Shown piece after piece: positions 27,788 through 36,743 of a DNA stretch of 58,983 bases. Both the position numbers and the translations under genes were made by a program. The notes beneath the pieces are model-generated. The model saw only the letters and a list, made by a program, of their open reading frames with translations. It was not told the origin of the DNA and did no database searches. This DNA comes from Cyclobacterium roseum. Its GTDB lineage: Bacteria > Bacteroidota > Bacteroidia > Cytophagales > Cyclobacteriaceae. Numbering within the stretch: the first letter of the stretch is position 1; the number at the start of each line of letters is the position of its first letter. The DNA lies in assembly GCF_010119225.1 (NCBI RefSeq), contig NZ_WNKF01000025.1, forward strand, positions 1-58,983. The letters are read 5' to 3'.

Positions 27788-28834
27788 ATGGAAAAATCTA
27801 TTTTGATCACCGGAGGAGCCGGTTTTATTGGTTCGCATGTTGTTAGACTTTTTGTAAACACCTATCCCGATTACCGCATTATTAATCTGGATTGTCTCAC
27901 CTATGCTGGAAACCTCGAAAACCTTTCCGACATAGAAGATAAACCCAATTACGTTTTTTCGAAAGTGGATATAAATGATGCCCAGCTTTTGGAGCAGGTT
28001 TTTAACGATTACCAAATTACGGATGTGATCCATCTGGCAGCAGAATCCCACGTTGACCGATCCATTTCAGACCCTTTGTCCTTTGTGAAAACCAACGTGA
28101 TGGGAACCGTGAATTTGTTAAATACCGCAAAAAATTTCTGGAAGGGCCTACCTAACCATCTTTTCTACCATGTTTCTACGGATGAAGTCTATGGATCACT
28201 GGATCAGGGGGGCTATTTTACTGAACACACCCCATACGACCCACAGTCTCCTTACTCCGCTTCAAAGGCTGCTTCAGACCATTTTGTACGGGCTTATGCC
28301 AATACCTATGGATTGCGCACGGTGATTTCTAACTGTTCTAATAATTACGGACCCAATCAATTCCCCGAAAAATTGGTTCCCCTTTGCATTCACAATATCA
28401 AAGAAGGAAAAGCCCTCCCTGTATATGGAAAGGGAGAAAATGTGAGGGATTGGCTGTATGTAGAAGACCATGCGCGTGCCATTGATCTGGTATTTCACCA
28501 GGGGGAGCAAGGGGAAACATACAATATTGGCGGTTTTAACGAATGGAAAAACATCGATATCGTAAAGCTTATTTGCCAAATCATGGACCGAAAACTAGGA
28601 AGAGAGGAGGGAGAATCCGCCAAACTGATTACTTTTGTGAAGGACCGGGCCGGACATGATTTACGCTATGCCATTGATGCGGCAAAGATCAATTCGGAGT
28701 TAGGATGGAGTCCGGTGCAGACCTTTGAGTCGGGCATTGAAAAAACGGTAAATTGGTATTTGGAAAATGAGTCCTGGCTAAGCGGTGTCACCTCAGGCGA
28801 TTACCTGAAATACTACCAGGAACATTACGGATAA
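27788..28834 (+). CDS. rfbB: dTDP-glucose 4,6-dehydratase
   Basis: 348 residues, normal for RfbB. The NAD loop TGGAGFIG is at 8-15, the catalytic triplet T131-D132-E133 lies in VSTDEVYG, and the YxxxK pair is Y156/K160 (YSASK). [16 protein letters not shown] and [15 protein letters not shown] are strongly conserved family text. It converts dTDP-glucose to dTDP-4-keto-6-deoxyglucose, the entry to dTDP-rhamnose and related sugars. rfbA, rfbC and rfbD are not in the window, so they must be elsewhere if rhamnose is made. It lies 59 bp after the Wzc-like gene and 11 bp before thyA. Confidence 0.95.
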   Translation: MEKSILITGGAGFIGSHVVRLFVNTYPDYRIINLDCLTYAGNLENLSDIEDKPNYVFSKVDINDAQLLEQVFNDYQITDVIHLAAESHVDRSISDPLSFVKTNVMGTVNLLNTAKNFWKGLPNHLFYHVSTDEVYGSLDQGGYFTEHTPYDPQSPYSASKAASDHFVRAYANTYGLRTVISNCSNNYGPNQFPEKLVPLCIHNIKEGKALPVYGKGENVRDWLYVEDHARAIDLVFHQGEQGETYNIGGFNEWKNIDIVKLICQIMDRKLGREEGESAKLITFVKDRAGHDLRYAIDAAKINSELGWSPVQTFESGIEKTVNWYLENESWLSGVTSGDYLKYYQEHYG

Positions 28835-28845
28835 GAAAAGAGATT

Positions 28846-29640
28846 ATGAAACAATACCATCAGCTGCTTCAACATATTTTAGACAGTGGTATCCGAAAGG
28901 GAGATCGTACGGGTACCGGCACCCTGAGTGTATTTGGGTACCAAATGCGATTTGATCTCTCGGAAGGATTTCCCCTGGTGACGACCAAAAAGTGTCACAC
29001 CCGCTCTATTTTTCACGAGTTGCTCTGGTTTTTGAAAGGCGATACCAATATCTCCTACCTGAAAGAAAATAAGGTGTCCATATGGGATGAGTGGGCGGAC
29101 GAGAAGGGTGATCTTGGCCCCGTGTATGGCTACCAGTGGAGGCACTGGCCCGACGGAAAAGGTGGAGAAATAGATCAAATCAAAAACCTTATCCATCAAA
29201 TCAAGACCAACCCGAATTCCCGCCGACTGATTGTAAGTGCCTGGAACGTGGCGGATGTGGACCAGATGGCACTTCCTCCCTGTCACCTACTCTTTCAGTT
29301 TTATGTGGCGGAGGGAAGGCTTTCCTGTCAGCTGTACCAGCGAAGTGCTGATGTGTTTTTGGGCGTGCCGTTTAATATTGCCTCTTATGCCTTATTCTTA
29401 AGCATGATGGCGCAGGTTTGTGATCTCGAACCGGGAGAATTTATCCATACTTTTGGCGACGCTCATTTGTATAGCAATCACCTGGATCAGGCAAGATTAC
29501 AACTCAGCCGGGACTGCAGGCCATTACCTCAGTTGAAACTAAATCCGGATGTGAAGGATATATTTTCCTTTACCTATGCGGATATCCTTTTGGAAAATTA
29601 CGATCCGCATCCGCACATAAAGGCTGCCGTGTCGGTCTAA
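28846..29640 (+). CDS. thyA: Thymidylate synthase
   Basis: 264 residues, the same length as the E. coli enzyme. Clear motifs: [15 protein letters not shown] at the N-terminus, the nucleophile C146 in [12 protein letters not shown], the [18 protein letters not shown] block, and a C-terminal [12 protein letters not shown] tail close to the usual peptide end. It methylates dUMP to dTMP with methylene-tetrahydrofolate in the cytoplasm. It starts 11 bp after rfbB, so it is probably carried on the exopolysaccharide transcript. No folA (dihydrofolate reductase) is next to it, although thyA-folA is a common order in Bacteroidota. Confidence 0.97.
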   Translation: MKQYHQLLQHILDSGIRKGDRTGTGTLSVFGYQMRFDLSEGFPLVTTKKCHTRSIFHELLWFLKGDTNISYLKENKVSIWDEWADEKGDLGPVYGYQWRHWPDGKGGEIDQIKNLIHQIKTNPNSRRLIVSAWNVADVDQMALPPCHLLFQFYVAEGRLSCQLYQRSADVFLGVPFNIASYALFLSMMAQVCDLEPGEFIHTFGDAHLYSNHLDQARLQLSRDCRPLPQLKLNPDVKDIFSFTYADILLENYDPHPHIKAAVSV

Positions 29641-29651
29641 AAAATTCTTGA

Positions 29652-30467
29652 TTAGCCTTGGGTGTCAAGGTCGAATAGGGATTCCAGTTCCGGAATGGGA
29701 CGGGTATCAAACCGCCGCCCGTTTAGCTGTTTTAGGTAACTTATTCCGGAAATATTACTCACAAATACCTGCTCGGCATCCATTAGTTCATCGGGTCGGA
29801 AACTGCTCTCAGTATGTTTGATTTTTAATTGTCGGAGTCGTTCTAAAATGTGTTTTCTCCCAACACCGGCAATGCAGGCATGATTTAAGGAGGGGGTAAA
29901 GATCCGTCCATTTTTACGCCAGAAAAGGTTAGAACTTCCCGCTTCGGATAAAAAGCCCTTGTTATCCAGAAGGATAACTTCGTCCATCTTTCGTTCCACT
30001 CGTTCCTGATTAGCCAATACATAGGGAAGGGCATTTAGGGTTTTACAGTTTGCCCAAAGGAAATCATACAAGCGAACGGATTCACTGATGAAAGCCCTTT
30101 CTTTTATTTTTGGGGCTGCCTGAAAGTCCGAGATCGTGAGCAATTCGGAAAAATCAGATGCTACTGGGGTATACTTGCCCAATCCGTTGCGAAAAATATT
30201 CCAACGAATCCGATAGGTGTTTTGGTTCTCAAAACGGCTGTTGATCAGGGTGGAAATCCGGGCCATATCAAGGGGTTTTTCAGGCAATAGGTGAAGAATC
30301 CGGAGGCCCCGGTTTGCTCTTTCCAGGTGTGCACTGCTAAACCGAATTTCTCCTTGATGATAAACCATGGTTTCAAAAATACCATCCCCGAAAAGCATCG
30401 CCCTGTTTAACGACAGGGAATCGACTTCTTCAAATGCTTTTTGGTTGTTGGAAAGAAAATGTTTCAT
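29652..30467 (-). CDS. PLP-dependent class IV aminotransferase / 4-amino-4-deoxychorismate lyase-like protein
   Basis: 271 residues. Class IV signature text is present: FGDGIFETMVYHQGEIRFSS near 26-45, and catalytic Lys142 in the CKTLNALPYVLA segment. EAGSSNLFW and GVGRKHIL follow. The family includes branched-chain and D-amino-acid aminotransferases and aminodeoxychorismate lyase (PabC). The short length and lone position next to a folate-dependent enzyme slightly favour PabC, but this is inference. Convergent with thyA (11 bp between stops) and divergent from tolC. Confidence 0.82.
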   Translation of the reverse strand: MKHFLSNNQKAFEEVDSLSLNRAMLFGDGIFETMVYHQGEIRFSSAHLERANRGLRILHLLPEKPLDMARISTLINSRFENQNTYRIRWNIFRNGLGKYTPVASDFSELLTISDFQAAPKIKERAFISESVRLYDFLWANCKTLNALPYVLANQERVERKMDEVILLDNKGFLSEAGSSNLFWRKNGRIFTPSLNHACIAGVGRKHILERLRQLKIKHTESSFRPDELMDAEQVFVSNISGISYLKQLNGRRFDTRPIPELESLFDLDTQG

Positions 30468-30715
30468 TACCGTACAGTTGACCGCCCGAATACGGACAGT
30501 GAGTATTCACTTATTTTATGGAAGGTTAAATTTAATTAAAAAATCAGGTCCAGACGGAGCTATTGCATATATTCGCATAAACTTATAGGTAGTGCTGAAT
30601 TTAGCATCAATTTTGGATGCTGTTGAAAAGTTTTTATTAACTTTATAGTCATCTTTTGTATTCATATCATGCTTCGATATAGTTGTTTAGGTAAATTCCA
30701 ATATACCCTCATTTC

Positions 30716-32053
30716 ATGAAACACGTTTTACTGGCATTTTTATTAGGACTGGGTCAATTGACCACCGGCTTGTCTCAAGATACCGCAGGAAAATTATCGC
30801 TGGAAGAGTGTGTAGCCATTGCATTGGAGAACAACCTTAATTTAAGAAGGAGCGAGTTGAATTTGGTTTCATCGGAGGCCACCTTGTTGGAATCCAAAGG
30901 ACAACAATTGCCCTCCTTCTCAATGGGAGGCTCTACTGGATTTCGTTGGGGAAGGTCTATTAACCCTGTTACGAATCTTTTTGAAACCAGAAGGATTGGG
31001 AATGTTAATGTTTCTGCCAGCTCAAGTATACCCGTTTTTGCGGGTGGTCAGATTCGGAATAGTGTGAAGCAGGCATCTTTGAATGTGGAAACGGATCGGT
31101 TGAATCTGGCAGCAAGCCGAAATGATATTACGTTAAATACGATTAATTTATTTATCAATATTGCCTTTTCGAAGGAGCAACTCAACATAGCCAATTCCCA
31201 ATTGACCACAAGCAGGGAGCAGCTTTCACGAACCGAAAAATTGGTAGCTGCCGGTTCGTTACCAATGGCAGATCAACTGGATTTGCAGGCACAAACGGCG
31301 ACCAACGAGCTGGAAGTAATCAATGCGGAAAACAATTTGAGGATTGCCCGACTAAATTTATCACAGGCACTTCAGATGCCTTTTTCAGAGGATTTTGATA
31401 TTCTTATTCCGGAACTTGAGGTGGATGGATTGACAGTTGGTACCCAGGGAGTGGAGCAGATCTACTCGGTTGCCGTAGGTACCTTACCGCAAATTAAGGC
31501 AGCTGAATTTGGGGTGCAAGCTGCGGAATACGGTATTAAGATCGCCAAGGGAGCCTACCTCCCAAGCCTCAACCTGAGTGCCAATGTCTTTTCCAATTAC
31601 GTGGATCAGACTAGTTTTACTACCTCAGATCCGATTTTGCGGCAATTTGAAAACAACCTCTCCCAGTCCGCAAACCTGGGGCTTTCCATTCCGATTTTTT
31701 CTAATTTCAGAAACCAAGCCGGTGTACAACGGGCGCGGGTGCAAAAACGCTTGAGTGAAATTCAGCAGATTGAAGTAAAGAACCAATTGCGGCAGGATAT
31801 TGAGTCTGCCTACACTTCGGCCTATGCTGCCCGGCAATCCTACAGAAGCTCACAATTACGAGTAGAGGCCTTGGAGGAAGCGTTTCGAATGGCCCGGCAG
31901 CGTTTTGAAGTAGGAGCCATCAACGCAGTGGATTTTCAGGTAGCCCAAAACAATCTTTTCAATGCGCAGGCAGATCTCGTGACTGCCAAATACGAATATG
32001 TTTTCAGTGCTAAAGTGCTGGACTTTTACCTGGGAAACCCACTTACATTATAA
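30716..32053 (+). CDS. TolC-family outer-membrane efflux protein
   Basis: 445 residues with a signal peptide (cleaved near TGLSQ). Two outer membrane efflux repeats are visible: LSLEECVAIALENNLNLRRS at the start and a second half around VAVGTLPQIKAAEFGVQAA. The C-terminal helix contains RQRFEVGAINAVDFQVAQNN, typical of the Bacteroidota subgroup. It forms the trimeric outer-membrane duct of a tripartite exporter. The periplasmic adaptor gene starts 13 bp after its stop. No ABC, RND or MFS pump gene accompanies the pair. Confidence 0.93.
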   Translation: MKHVLLAFLLGLGQLTTGLSQDTAGKLSLEECVAIALENNLNLRRSELNLVSSEATLLESKGQQLPSFSMGGSTGFRWGRSINPVTNLFETRRIGNVNVSASSSIPVFAGGQIRNSVKQASLNVETDRLNLAASRNDITLNTINLFINIAFSKEQLNIANSQLTTSREQLSRTEKLVAAGSLPMADQLDLQAQTATNELEVINAENNLRIARLNLSQALQMPFSEDFDILIPELEVDGLTVGTQGVEQIYSVAVGTLPQIKAAEFGVQAAEYGIKIAKGAYLPSLNLSANVFSNYVDQTSFTTSDPILRQFENNLSQSANLGLSIPIFSNFRNQAGVQRARVQKRLSEIQQIEVKNQLRQDIESAYTSAYAARQSYRSSQLRVEALEEAFRMARQRFEVGAINAVDFQVAQNNLFNAQADLVTAKYEYVFSAKVLDFYLGNPLTL

Positions 32054-32066
32054 TCCAACCAAAATC

Positions 32067-33374
32067 ATGGCAAAAAAGAAGTCAAGTAAGTTAATTTATA
32101 TCCTTTTGGCCATCGTGGTGGTCTTGGTACTGGCTACGGTTATAGGAAGAAAAGCGGGGTGGATCGGCGGAGAAAAGCCGTTGGAAGTAGAGGTGGGAGC
32201 GGTCGTTAAACGGGATATCGTGGAAAAGGTAAGTGCCTCAGGGGTGGTACAACCCGAAACGGAGATAAAAATGAGCCCGGATGTGGCGGGAGAAATCATT
32301 GAACTGAATGTCAATGAAGGCGATTCCGTAAATAAAGGAGATTTGTTGGTGAAAATTCGACCGGATAATTTCATATCTGCTTTGGATAGGGCTCAGGCCA
32401 ATTTAAACCAGCAACTGGCAAATCTTGCCCAGTCCAAAGCGACGCTAAAACGTTCCGAAGCGCAATTTAACAGGGCCGAGCTTTCGTTTAATCGAAACAC
32501 CAAATTGTACGAGGATAAAGTGATTTCGGATGCTGATTTTGAACAGGCGAAGGCGGATTTTTTAACGGCTCAGAACGACCTGGAGGCGGCCAGACAATCG
32601 GTATTAGCTGCCGAATACATCATCAAAAGCGCACAGGCATCAGTAGACGAGGCAGCCGAAAACTTACGGTTGACCAACGTGTATTCTCCCACCAACGGGG
32701 TGGTTTCCAGTTTGCTGGTTGAACAGGGAGAGCGGGTAGTGGGAACAGCCCAAATGGCCGGAACCGAAATGTTGCGTATAGCAGATCTGTCCCGAATGGA
32801 AGTACGGGTAAATGTGAACGAAAATGATATTGTACGCATTAGTTTGAAGGACACGACCTTAATTGAGGTGGATGCGTATACGTTTAGCGGGAAAACGTTT
32901 ACGGGGGTGGTAACCGCCATTGCCAATTCTGCCAACGAAAAAGCAAGTTCGGATGCCGTTACGGAGTTTGAAGTCCGCATACGAATTTTGAATGATTCCT
33001 ATAAAGAGCTCATTACGGATGAAAACCCCTTCCCCTTTAGGCCCGGGATGACCGCGAGTGTAGAGATCATTACCGAGAAAAAAGAGGAGGTGCTGTCGAT
33101 TCCACTCGCTGCCGTTACCACTCGTGCGGGTCAAACCATTGATTCCGAAGATGGTAATGGTGCTATGAAGGAATTGGTGTTTATCCGGGACGGAGAGCTT
33201 GCCAAAATTCAGGAAGTAAAAACCGGTATATCTGATTTTGAAAATATTCAAATATTGGAGGGGCTGGAAGAGGGACAGGAAGTGATTACGGGCCCTTATT
33301 TTATCGTTAGCACTCAATTGGAAAATGATAAGCCCGTAAAACTGATCGAAGGCACAGACGCTCCAGGCGAGTAG
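32067..33374 (+). CDS. HlyD/MacA-type efflux periplasmic adaptor subunit
   Basis: The frame could extend upstream to 31998 inside tolC, but MAKKKSSKLIYILL at 32067 is the natural start (435 residues). A membrane anchor lies at 9-27. A split lipoyl domain is seen at SPDVAGEIIELNVNEGDSVNKGDLL and TNVYSPTNGVVSSLLVEQGERV. Between them is an alpha-hairpin coiled coil (about 110-205). A beta-barrel and membrane-proximal domain follow (RPGMTASVEIITEKKEEVLSIP). The subgroup resembles MacA, the adaptor for MacB ABC exporters. A macB gene would be expected next, but the following gene is an unrelated DUF1553 protein, so the pump component is encoded elsewhere or lost. Confidence 0.92.
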   Translation: MAKKKSSKLIYILLAIVVVLVLATVIGRKAGWIGGEKPLEVEVGAVVKRDIVEKVSASGVVQPETEIKMSPDVAGEIIELNVNEGDSVNKGDLLVKIRPDNFISALDRAQANLNQQLANLAQSKATLKRSEAQFNRAELSFNRNTKLYEDKVISDADFEQAKADFLTAQNDLEAARQSVLAAEYIIKSAQASVDEAAENLRLTNVYSPTNGVVSSLLVEQGERVVGTAQMAGTEMLRIADLSRMEVRVNVNENDIVRISLKDTTLIEVDAYTFSGKTFTGVVTAIANSANEKASSDAVTEFEVRIRILNDSYKELITDENPFPFRPGMTASVEIITEKKEEVLSIPLAAVTTRAGQTIDSEDGNGAMKELVFIRDGELAKIQEVKTGISDFENIQILEGLEEGQEVITGPYFIVSTQLENDKPVKLIEGTDAPGE

Positions 33375-33515
33375 CGTGACTCCTATTAGATCAAAAGGCA
33401 AGCCGCACCTTACGTTCTTTTCCTTCAAATAGATCTATGGCAGATTTTGTTGGGAGTATTTTCGTTATTCTACTATTTTTTTTCTTATTTTAGCCTAATC
33501 ACCTGCTTTTATGGT

Positions 33516-36500
33516 ATGATTAGGTCTACTTGCATTTTCATTTACAACGGGGTTCTTTTGGGACTCATTGCTATTGTATTATGGGGTTGCGGCCCGAATC
33601 CTCCGGAGGCGGTTCGTGAGGAAGCGGAGCTGATTCCAGAACAAATCGTATACAATTTACATGTAAAGCCCATTTTGTCTGATCGGTGTTTTTCCTGTCA
33701 CGGACCGGATCCCAATACCAGGGAGGCAGGATTAAGACTGGACACGGAAGCGGGTGCTTACCAGTCGTTAGAAGGAAGCTGGATGAAAAAGGCCGTATTT
33801 CCGGACAAGCCTGGAAGAAGCGGTCTGTATCATCGCATTGTTTCCGAGAATCCGGATTACCTAATGCCTCCTCCGGAATCCAATCTAAGTTTATCGGATA
33901 GGGAAAAAGCCATTTTAATTCGCTGGATTGAACAGGGGGCAGTTTACCAGCCCCACTGGGCGTATATTCCACCCCAAAAGGCATCCTTACCCCAACCAAA
34001 CGATTCTCAACAGGTGGTAAATGAAATAGACGCATTTGTTTTTAGCCGCCTGGACAGCGAGGGATTGTCACCCTCCCCGGAAGCCTCGCCAACCACCCTA
34101 ATCCGCAGATTGGCCCTGGACCTGACCGGTTTGCCTCCTGATTGGGAGTTGGTAGAAAGGTTTCGACAAGATACTTCACCGGATGCCTATGAAAAAGTTG
34201 TGGATGAATTATTGCATTCAGATGCCTACGCCGAACGCATGGCGTTGGATTGGATGGACGTTTCCAGGTACGCGGATTCACATGGATTGCATGCCGATGG
34301 CATTCGGATGATGTGGCCCTGGAGAGATTGGGTAATCAAAGCCTTTCAGACCAATATGCCCTACGATCGCTTCGTCCAATGGCAAATCGCGGGAGACATG
34401 ATGAAGGATAGGGAAAAGGAACAGGTACTCGCAACGGCCTTTAACCGAAACCATCAAATGACAGCGGAAGGAGGGATTATTGACGAAGAGTACCGGCTGG
34501 AATACGTTTTTGACCGCTCTGAAACCACCGCCAAGGCATTCCTGGGACTAACCATGGAATGTGCCAAATGCCACGATCATAAATTTGACCCACTCTCCCA
34601 GAAAGATTATTTTAGTCTGGCTGCTTTTTATAATAATGTAGATGAAGTAGGAATGACCGGTGATGATATGAATGCCGGTCCCATGATGCTGTTTACCGAT
34701 GAAAAGACGGATGCTGAAATCGCCCGCATCAAAGCAGAAATTAAGAGGCTGGAAGGAAAATTAGCGGATTCCTACCGGGATGGGGAGCTGGGAACCGCAC
34801 CGATTTCACCCGCCAAAACCATCGATAAGGGGTTGGTGGCTCATTTCCCTCTTGATGATTATGCGGATGAAAAAACCTTATCCAAACAAAAAGGCATGGA
34901 AGCACGGGTTTCCGGAAGTCCGGAAATCGTTCCCGGGCCAACTCCAGGAGCGAAAGCTTTGCGATTTAAAGAAGATTACGATATTATCGAAATTCCTTCC
35001 ACAGGATTGTTTGAAATGAATCAAGCCTTTTCCTTTAGTATCTGGGTTAATCCGGAAACGATCGAACCTTACCGGTTTATACTAGGGAATATTGGAAATA
35101 AAAACACTTATTGGAGGGGCTATGAGCTATTTTTGGATAGCTTGAATCAGGTCAACGTTCAGTTGATCCATGCCCTGCCGCATAACGTTATCAACATTAG
35201 TGGAAGCCCCATTCCATCCAACCAATGGACACAGGTAACCTTTACCTACGACGGCTCGGGAAAAGCCCGGGGACTAAAGCTCTTTGTAAACGGGAGGGAA
35301 TCCCAGAAGCTAATTGAAAAAGACAACCTGTATAAAAGTATCCTTCCTATTAATACGAGTTACAAAACAGTAAAGAAAGCACTGCGACTTGGCAGAAGCT
35401 ATCGGGTTTTTAGCGGGGATGACGGTATATATACCGGAAGCCTGGCAGGTTTAAAAATATTTGACCGGGAATTGACCGCATGGGAAGCATCCTGGATTTT
35501 TTCCGAAGCTACTGGTAAACCGTTTTCCGATTCATCAATGAAGCTTGCCCATGTAAATTACTGGGAAAATTCTGAAGGGGCGGTAATAAGAGACTCCCTT
35601 GCCCGGTTAAGAGCCGAAAAATTGAAGTTGATGGCAGGAATCGAAGAGGTCATGGTCATGCAGGAACGCAATAGCCCAAGAAAAACATTTGTGCTGGACA
35701 GAGGTGCTTACGATGCCCCCGGGGAAGAGGTACTGGCTGCGGTTCCGGAAATTCTATCTGGGTTTTCTCCCGATTGGCCAAAAAACCGGCTGGGTTTGGC
35801 GAAGTGGCTCACCAGCAAAGAAAATCCACTGGTAGCAAGGGTTACCGTAAACCGATACTGGTATCGGATTTTCGGTAGGGGCATTGTGCCCACGGTAGAT
35901 GACTTCGGCAGTCAGGGGCAGTTGCCCAGCCATCCTGAATTGCTGGACTGGTTGGCAGTGGATTTTATGGAAAATGGATGGGATTTGCGCTACCTGATCA
36001 AAAAGATCGTCATGTCGGCGACCTACAGGCAATCCTCTGAAACGAATGAAACGCTTCTGGAAAAGGATCCGGATAATGTGCTGTTGGCCAGGGGGGCTCG
36101 TCACAGGCTTCAGGGAGAATTTATTCGGGACAGTTATTTAAAGGCCAGCGGACTTTTGGTCAGCGACCTGGGAGGACCTAGCGTGAAGCCCTATCAGCCG
36201 CCAGGTTTATGGGAAGAAAAGGGGGAATTTTCCTATTTTCTGTATAACTATGAACAGGACAGTGCGGAGAGCTTGTATCGCAGAAGCATGTATACTTTTC
36301 TTCGCCGAACGGCTCCTCCTCCTTCGATGACAACCTTTGACGTGCCTAACCGGGAGGAATGCATGGTAAGCAGGCAGGAAACCAATACGCCTTTGCAGCC
36401 GCTGGTTCTGATGAACGACCCTCAGGTGATCGAAGCTTCCCGGGTTTTGGCAGAGAAAATGCTGAATGCAGCCGATCAGGATTTGGATCGCCAGCTTAGC

Positions 36501-36734
36501 TTCGGTGTTCGAAACTCCCTGGGTCGGAATCCCAAACGGGAAGAACTGGAAGTATTGAAGCAAATGTATGAGTCAGAAAGGAAACGGTTTGGGGATGATT
36601 TGGAGTCGGCCAGGAGTTTAATTTCCGTAGGAGAACATCCCGCCGATAGGGGCATTGCGCCTGAAAAGACGGCAGCCATGACCATGGTGGCAAGTTTGCT
36701 GTTTAACCATTATGAATTTTATACCAAAAGATAA
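33516..36734 (+). CDS. Cytochrome-bearing PSCyt1-DUF1549-LamG-DUF1553 lipoprotein
   Basis: I start at the ATG 33516 rather than the TTG 33447, because it yields a lipoprotein signal (lipobox VLWGC, Cys25); 1072 residues. Heme motif CFSCH is at 58-62 (planctomycete-type cytochrome). DUF1549 spans about 168-378 (LTGLPPDWELVERF; DWMDVSRYADSHG; TMECAKCHDHKFDP). A LamG/concanavalin-like module is inserted at about 438-660 (FSFSIWVNPETIEPYRFI; GLKIFDRELTAWEA). DUF1553 spans about 758-1048 (ARVTVNRYWYRIFGRGIV; QETNTPLQPLVLMNDPQVI). The family is abundant in Planctomycetes and polysaccharide-degrading Bacteroidota and is tied to degradation of (often sulfated) glycans, but its biochemistry is unproven. 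A CAKCH sequence within DUF1549 gives a second possible heme site. Its DUF1501 partner starts 9 bp later. Confidence 0.9.
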   Translation: MIRSTCIFIYNGVLLGLIAIVLWGCGPNPPEAVREEAELIPEQIVYNLHVKPILSDRCFSCHGPDPNTREAGLRLDTEAGAYQSLEGSWMKKAVFPDKPGRSGLYHRIVSENPDYLMPPPESNLSLSDREKAILIRWIEQGAVYQPHWAYIPPQKASLPQPNDSQQVVNEIDAFVFSRLDSEGLSPSPEASPTTLIRRLALDLTGLPPDWELVERFRQDTSPDAYEKVVDELLHSDAYAERMALDWMDVSRYADSHGLHADGIRMMWPWRDWVIKAFQTNMPYDRFVQWQIAGDMMKDREKEQVLATAFNRNHQMTAEGGIIDEEYRLEYVFDRSETTAKAFLGLTMECAKCHDHKFDPLSQKDYFSLAAFYNNVDEVGMTGDDMNAGPMMLFTDEKTDAEIARIKAEIKRLEGKLADSYRDGELGTAPISPAKTIDKGLVAHFPLDDYADEKTLSKQKGMEARVSGSPEIVPGPTPGAKALRFKEDYDIIEIPSTGLFEMNQAFSFSIWVNPETIEPYRFILGNIGNKNTYWRGYELFLDSLNQVNVQLIHALPHNVINISGSPIPSNQWTQVTFTYDGSGKARGLKLFVNGRESQKLIEKDNLYKSILPINTSYKTVKKALRLGRSYRVFSGDDGIYTGSLAGLKIFDRELTAWEASWIFSEATGKPFSDSSMKLAHVNYWENSEGAVIRDSLARLRAEKLKLMAGIEEVMVMQERNSPRKTFVLDRGAYDAPGEEVLAAVPEILSGFSPDWPKNRLGLAKWLTSKENPLVARVTVNRYWYRIFGRGIVPTVDDFGSQGQLPSHPELLDWLAVDFMENGWDLRYLIKKIVMSATYRQSSETNETLLEKDPDNVLLARGARHRLQGEFIRDSYLKASGLLVSDLGGPSVKPYQPPGLWEEKGEFSYFLYNYEQDSAESLYRRSMYTFLRRTAPPPSMTTFDVPNREECMVSRQETNTPLQPLVLMNDPQVIEASRVLAEKMLNAADQDLDRQLSFGVRNSLGRNPKREELEVLKQMYESERKRFGDDLESARSLISVGEHPADRGIAPEKTAAMTMVASLLFNHYEFYTKR

Positions 36735-36743
36735 GTAGTCGCC

